Source: Megalobrama amblycephala
Lineage: Eukaryota > Chordata > Actinopteri > Cypriniformes > Xenocyprididae
Reading direction: 5' to 3'
NCBI RefSeq assembly: GCF_018812025.1
Contig: NC_063063.1
Span: 2,720,001-2,784,000 of the forward strand
Length of the DNA: 64,000 nucleotides
Both the position numbers and the translations under genes were made by a program. The notes beneath the pieces are model-generated. The model was not told where the DNA came from, made no database searches, and saw only the letters and a program-made list of their open reading frames with translations. How positions within the stretch are numbered: position 1 is the stretch's first letter; each line of letters opens with the position of its first letter. Below are positions 59,602-64,000 of this stretch, piece by piece.

Positions 59602-60265
59602 AATGTTACCATGGTAATTTTTGTAAAAGCTGACAAGCTAAGGAATGATTCGTCGCTGTGAAAATCGGTGCATGAAAGGCTTTATCCTGGATTACCATTT
59701 ACCTTCTGGCAACACGGTGGTTAATGACACACACACACACACCAGGCGAAGACGTAGCCTACCTTGCTTATCTTCTACTTTCCGTCCCACCTTCCTCCGC
59801 TCGCGTCGGCGCCGGTGTAACCTGAGTGATATGTTTCCTTCGGGTGCTTTTTCTCATGACAGCCCTCCACCAGCCACAAAATACGCGTTCCTGTCCCTTC
59901 CGCGGATACTTGGGCTGAACATTGTCTGGTTTCTCCGCTCTACAGAGCAATAACGCCGCTGAGGACTAGTCGAGAATCAAAAGAAAGCGATGCAGCACTA
60001 CTGCAGTGTGAATGCGATGCGAGCCTGACTGTGGCACAGACAGCAGCACAACCTCTGCCTTGACCAACTGTAATGTCATGTATTATTCATAACCATGGGA
60101 GGGACTATCGTCCGAACTGCTCGTTATCATGCAAGAGGTGGTGCAAGGTCGACGTTAATCAAAAGATCATTGACCCTGAGAGGAGCTGTAGTTACTGAGA
60201 GTCCAGTTTCAAGACATCAAGTGAAAATAGCCTTCTAAACTAAAATATAACAAATCAATGTCAAG
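59602..60265. promoter_or_regulatory. CpG-rich block, candidate promoter or first exon
   Basis: About 59740-60060 is markedly richer in CpG than the rest of the window (for example CGCTCGCGTCGGCGCCGG). It has no transposon ends and no internal repeat beyond a short (CA)n at 59729-59742. On the minus strand AAG|GTAGGC at about 59756 is a plausible splice donor, compatible with a 5' exon of a gene running left. Open frames exist on both strands but neither has a known domain. No TATA box is evident. This is the only part of the window I would suspect of being a host promoter. Confidence 0.35.
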
Positions 60266-60600
60266 AAATAAATAGTTTGGGGTCGATAAGCTTTTTTTGT
60301 TTTGTCCAAACTTGCCATTGCTGTATTTATTTCACCAAAAATACAGTAATATTGTGAAATATTATTACAATTTAAAATAACTGTTTGAATATATTTTAAA
60401 ATTAAATTTATTGCTGTGATGCAAAGCTGAATTCTTCAGTGTCACATGATCTAATATGATGATTTGCTGCTCAAGAAACATTTCTTAATATTATCAGTAT
60501 TGAAAACAGTTGTGCTGCTTCATATTTTTATGGAAACCGTGATACATTTTTTTAGGATTCATTGATGAATAGAAAGTTTAAAAACAAATAATTCAGAAAA
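60266..60600. mobile_element. Diverged fragment of the 938-bp palindromic element family
   Basis: Contains AATACAGTAATATTGTGAAA, GATGCAAAGCTGAATT, AGTGTCACATGATC and ATTGATGAATAGAAAGTTT in the order of one arm of 27577-28514. Both ends are eroded. Confidence 0.7.
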
Positions 60601-60640
60601 TGAGACTGTTCATCACAGAAAATGAGTATTTGATACATAT

Positions 60641-60900
60641 GTGACCCTGGACTACAAAACCAGTCATAAGGGTACATTTTTTAAAATTGAGATTTATGCA
60701 TCATCTGAAAGCTGAATAAATACGCTTCCCATTGATGTATGGTTTGTTAGGATAGGACAATATTGAAAATCTGGAATCTGAGGGTGCAAAAAAATCAAAA
60801 TATTTAGAAAATTGCCTTTAAAGTTGTCCAAATGAAGTCCTTAGCAATGCATATCCATTCACAAAAATATATTTTTGATATATTTACATCACTGACTTTA
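60641..60900 (+). mobile_element. Left half of a GTGACCCTGGACTACAAAAC MITE
   Basis: Starts GTGACCCTGGACTACAAAAC then CAGTCATAAGGG, with GATTTATGCATCATCTGAAA and GGATAGGACAATATTG inside. I recognise this as one end of a dispersed cyprinid MITE. It is cut off at about 60900, where the next element begins, so the right half is missing. Confidence 0.6.
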
Positions 60901-60902
60901 TT

Positions 60903-61317
60903 TTTAAACACTTATGACGTAACTAAGCCTCGTTTACTGAAATCACGTGACTTTGGCGCTCCGAACCACTGATTTTGAAACAAAAGATTCATAAAGCTTC
61001 GAAGCTTCATGAAGCAGTGCTTTGAAATCACCCATCACTAGATATTGTTGAATAAAGTCGCTATTTTGTTTTTTCATAACATTAAGGTTTAACCACTGTA
61101 GTCACATGAACTGTTTTAAATATGTCTTTAGTAGCTTTCTGGGCATTGAAAGTGTTAATTATCTTGCTGTCAATAGAGGCCTCACTGAGCCATCGGATTT
61201 TATCAAAAATATCTTAATTTGTGTTCTGAAGACAAAGACGAAGGTCTTACGGGTGTGGAACGACATAAGTGTGAGTAATTAATGACAGAAATTTCATTTT
61301 GGGGTGAACTAACCCTT
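60903..61317 (-). mobile_element. TTAA-type MITE, one arm (inverse of 25850-26282)
   Basis: Reads as the reverse complement of 25850-26282 over most of its length: GAAATCACGTGACTTTGGC, then AAGCTTCATGAAGCAGTGCT, ATGAACTGTTTTAAATATGT and CATCGGATTTTATCAAAAAT. It ends GGGGTGAACTAACCCTTT with TTAA at 61318-61321. The left end is truncated at the preceding MITE. Confidence 0.8.
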
Positions 61318-61321
61318 TTAA

Positions 61322-61739
61322 ATCTTGTCATTGACATGCATTCTCAACTCTGGCACTGTCTGCTGAGTTTTGCTTCTTTCAGAGTTCAGGAGGATAGAAC
61401 TTTTTAATGACATCCGCCGTCACAGAAATTCATTGTTGACTTCGTGAATATTATGAAATGCATTAATCATTCAGTCCATCTGTTCTTTCAGTCCCCCTTG
61501 TGGCCTGAATCATTATACCTCTCTCATTAAATACTGGTTTAATTTTCACTCTTGTTGTCCAGGGATTCCAAATTAAATCCTCATATTGTTGGGAGCAAAT
61601 AAGGTAATGAGCTAATTGTCATCGAATAAAGCTATCAGACAGGCTACTGAACACGGACAGATTCTCTGGAATAATTAATGTTTAATAATAATGTAATAAC
61701 AGTGTTTTCAAGCAGAAAGCACATTTAAAAAGGACTGGT
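61322..61739. other. Non-coding stretch
   Basis: No gene or repeat recognised. Confidence 0.4.
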
Positions 61740-63876
61740 CAGTTTTGGGGACTGGTAATGCGTTACAACATTGCATTAGTCCCTAAAAAATAACTAATTA
61801 CATAGTTACTTTTTTTTTTGGAAAGCAATGCATTATGTTAATTAATGTTACTTTTTTCTCACCTGGGTTGGGAATGCTTGTTTGTTTTTTAATAACAACA
61901 ACAACAAAAAAAGTTAAGGCCCTTTCACACCAAAAATGAAATGAATAAGCCTCAGGCTGGAGGAAATGAAAATTCACTCCTGTACAGTAGAGGGCGCAGC
62001 TCAAACAAACCTTTCAGCTGTGCTGCCATTCTGGATTGCAAATGCAAGAGAAGAATGTTTTTGGCTGCATCTGAAATCACATGCTCTTGTGAGTAAGTAC
62101 TTATTTTAAAATGAGTAATTACAACTGCTACAAAATAAAGTTAGATTATATTTGTGTTATTTAACATTTAATTATTGCAGGTTTGTCGGGTATTCTGAAT
62201 TTGCATTTTGCTGTCTTTCTTCATTTTGAGGAATACCGAATCAGTTTTTGTGCAAGTGAGATGAGTAAATGCATGCTCACATTTAGGCCACATCCACATG
62301 AAGCCAGAGCTTTCCCAATCCGATCTTTTTTTTTCCCCCTCGTTCAAAAAAAAAAAATCTGTAAACATGGCATTGTCTCAAGGAATATCTGCATACACCA
62401 CACGAAACCCGACCCAAATCGATGTAGTATACATGCCAGACCAGTATGTGGCACTGTAATTCTGCCACAGAGGTACACTAAACACGGAGAAGAAGACTTG
62501 GAGCATCCGAGTCGAGGGGTCGAGACCAATCGGCAACCTCCCCCAGTTTCTCTTGAAGCCAAAACAGAAGTGATTTAAACTGCAATTCATCAACTGGCCA
62601 CTAGGGCTCCAAAAGAAGCTCTGCCCTATTTGTGGTTTTTCAGGGTTATTTCATATAATTATCAAATAATATGGCTTGCTGTGTTAATGGTCGAGACAGA
62701 TGTGCGTCTGTGTAGATGTGCACACATGCGGAAGATAAACAGAACACACGATGTTGGATAGTCTTGGCATTGGCTAAAAGTTTTGTTCACCAGATTTACT
62801 ACAATGACAATAACTGTAGAACATGCCTCTCTAAACACCACAAAATAAAACATATATATCTATATTTCATGGATTTAATGCTTTTGTGGACAAAAAGGGC
62901 TGTTGTTTGTTTTTCAATGGACACTCATGCATTTTAACATTACCCAAGTGAGACGGATTGGATTAAAATTTTGAGATCGCTATTTCATTACAAAGGTATG
63001 AAGTCTCGTTTTGATTTTGCTTATTGTCATTTGCGCACCCCACACAAATTACAATATTACTGGTGCTGGAGCATCTATATCGTAACTCTGTCGTTTTCAG
63101 ATTTATCCACTCTGGGACCCGGTTTCAAAAAATAGCGGTTTCAGGCTAAATGCCGGATCCATCTGGATGAAAGCCGATACAATTCAAAATTTTTACGTAT
63201 ACAGCTAAACGCGTCTCCGTGTGGACAGGCTCTAGTAACTAATAAAGTAGCACCTTTTTTATTTTAATTTACAACACAATATCTAAGCTACTTTTTCAAA
63301 TAAGTAACACAAGTTACTTTTTCACATTTATTGACTGACAGCTCTCCTGTCCCCATGTTGAGAGAAATAAAGGTCAGAGGTGTTGTGTGCGCTGCCTGTG
63401 AAAACATGACGGTTATTGTAGTTCTAGACTAAATGTGAACATGCATTTACTCATCTCACTTGCATGAAAACATTCAATATTCTTCAAAATGAATAAAACA
63501 GTGAAATGCAAACTCAGAATTTTATGCAAACTTCCTTCTCCTGTATCCTGTTCATCTTTAATCCAGTGTGGCAGCACAGCTGAAAGGTTTGTTTGAGCTG
63601 CGCCCTCTACTGTACAGGAGTGAATTTGCATTTCCTTCAACCTAAGGCTTATTCATTTCACTTTTGGTGTGACAGGGCCTTAACATTTGCCAAAAATTGA
63701 ACTTTTTTGTTGTTATTATTAACAAGTAAGCCCAGCCCAGGTGAGAAAAAGTAATGCAAAAGTAATGTAATGCATTACATTTCATAAAAAGTAAATAAGC
63801 AGTGCAATTAGTTACTTTTTTTTAGTAATGCAATATTGTAATGCATTACTTTTAAAAGTAACTTTCCCCAACACTG
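61740..63876. mobile_element. 2.1-kb long-inverted-repeat hAT-like element
   Basis: The right end reads on the minus strand CAGTGTTGGGGAAAGTTACT then TTTAAAAGTAATGC; the left end CAGTTTTGGGGACTGGTAAT is a diverged counterpart. The arms match in inverse order: AGAGGGCGCAGCTCAAACAA at 61989 against its complement at about 63590, and GTGAGATGAGTAAATGCATG at 62256 against its complement at about 63440. No 8-bp target duplication is readable (GGACTGGT against ATCCATTA). A further element is nested at about 62286-63238. Confidence 0.65.
62286..63238. mobile_element. Nested TIR element
   Basis: Left end GGCCACATCCACATGAAGCC and right end GCGTCTCCGTGTGGACAGGC, then TC, are diverged inverted repeats of a type common in cyprinids. 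It contains a T/A-tract pair (about 62326-62357). The interior shows no domain. Confidence 0.5.
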
Positions 63877-64000
63877 ATCCATTAATATTACTTTCTAAAT
63901 AAAAACTATACAGACATTAAAAAAAAAGCTATAAAAATTACAAAAACACAAAAAAATGAAGTGAAAAAATCTAATTCAAAATATTAACAAAAACTATATC
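63877..64000. other. AT-rich low-complexity end of window
   Basis: A-rich sequence with no recognised feature, cut by the window edge. Confidence 0.5.

Overview
The window looks like intergenic or deep-intronic DNA of a teleost fish, most likely a cyprinid (Danio/carp group). It is AT-rich, has no bacterial-style gene layout and no recognisable host protein gene. It is packed with short DNA transposons, long-inverted-repeat elements and microsatellites of the kind that dominate cyprinid genomes. The organism call rests on recognising repeat families from memory and was not checked by a search.

Layout. 1-3.2 kb: a tRNA-derived SINE and a 1.3-kb GATA/GGAT/GACA compound array. 3.2-8 kb: a 270-bp hAT element, a ~0.94-kb TTAA-type element and a 2.4-kb degenerate GATAGA/CGATAGA minisatellite. 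8-15 kb: sparse unannotated DNA with small hAT and TTAA elements and an element carrying a short P2X7-tail-like exon. 15-22 kb: a Harbinger-like element, an element with a MADF-domain relic, a 1451-bp hAT with an exact 8-bp target duplication, a TIR element, and a nest at least three levels deep. 22-33 kb: a second TTAA element, a Harbinger-like copy split by a TTAA insertion, and two 938-bp palindromic elements in opposite orientation. 33.4-34.9 kb: a TTAA-flanked element with an intact coding exon. 36.6-39 kb: a Tc1-like pseudogene element split by a hAT. 39-44.5 kb: two further TTAA-element copies facing each other and a composite element. 46.1-47.9 kb: a rearranged Tc1 element with a broken transposase that keeps its DDE residues. 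50-54.6 kb: a Harbinger-type MITE, a BED-finger hAT relic and TTAA elements. 55.07-59.59 kb: about one hundred units of a 40/42-bp minisatellite lying wholly inside a hAT-like element with a 13-bp perfect TIR and a 7/8 target duplication. 59.6-60.2 kb: the most CpG-rich stretch, a candidate promoter or first exon. 60.3-63.9 kb: further MITE fragments and a 2.1-kb inverted-repeat element.

How it fits together. Almost everything that can be supported is mobile DNA or tandem repeat. Cross-mobilisation is the theme: short non-autonomous elements of the hAT, TTAA-target (Kolobok/piggyBac-like), Harbinger and Tc1 types, with only broken transposase genes present. Several target-site duplications and one filled/empty-site comparison can be read directly. 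The most unusual object is the hAT-bounded minisatellite at 55-59.6 kb, with its internal higher-order repeats.
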